DNA of 5,313 nt from the NCBI GenBank assembly GCA_028822745.1, contig JAPKCZ010000185.1, positions 1-5,313 of the forward strand, in the 5' to 3' direction. Positions 5,281-5,313 of this stretch are shown piece after piece. The DNA is from Kiritimatiellia bacterium. Lineage in GTDB: Bacteria > Verrucomicrobiota > Kiritimatiellia > UBA8416 > JAIOPI01. The notes below the pieces were generated by a model, which had not been told where the DNA came from, ran no database searches, and saw only the letters and a list, made by a program, of their open reading frames with translations. The position numbers and the translations under genes were made by a program. Each line of letters opens with the position of its first letter. Positions within the stretch are counted from its first letter, which is position 1.

Positions 5281-5313
5281 TTTTGCAGGCGCGCACCCCC
5301 CCTCGGTTTGTTA

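Overview
This window carries a compact bacterial gene block: six genes on the plus strand and one convergent gene on the minus strand at the right end. Nearly all of it is coding, and no gene-free stretch exceeds 90 bases. I see no tRNA, rRNA, CRISPR array, insertion sequence or transposase. The Gram-negative envelope style is inferred from a lipoprotein with a LysM domain and an inner-membrane coiled-coil protein. The QueC, QueE and QueD sequences look to me more like those of the PVC group (Planctomycetes, Lentisphaerae and relatives) than those of enterobacteria. That placement is from memory of sequence style and is weak.

Layout: (1) 1-1236 is the C-terminal five-sixths of a glycerol kinase cut by the left edge. 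(2) 1256-3146 is queC-queE-queD, which makes preQ0, the 7-deazaguanine precursor of queuosine and related modified bases. The gene order is opposite to pathway order: QueD acts first, then QueE, then QueC. FolE, which supplies the QueD substrate from GTP, and the later steps (QueF, Tgt, QueA, QueG or QueH) are not in the window. (3) 3233-3772 is an ADP-ribose-pyrophosphatase-like Nudix hydrolase. (4) 3861-4481 is a lipoprotein with a long coiled coil and one LysM peptidoglycan-binding domain. (5) 4414-5280 on the minus strand is an unrecognised single-pass membrane protein with a cytoplasmic N-terminus and a periplasmic coiled coil. Its C-terminal codons overlap the end of the lipoprotein gene by 68 bases.

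Spacing suggests that glpK through queD (gaps of 19, 49 and 3 bases) could be one transcript. The 49-base queC-queE gap holds a strong short hairpin. The 86-base queD-Nudix gap holds a larger nested fold that begins at the queD stop codon. This fold is the most interesting non-coding structure I found. The two envelope genes at the right end have matching architectures and face each other, so they may form a functional pair, but nothing in the sequence proves it. I did not find a clearly new biological system. The best candidates for follow-up are the queD-Nudix RNA fold, the unrecognised minus-strand protein with its overlap, and the Nudix gene beside the preQ0 cluster.
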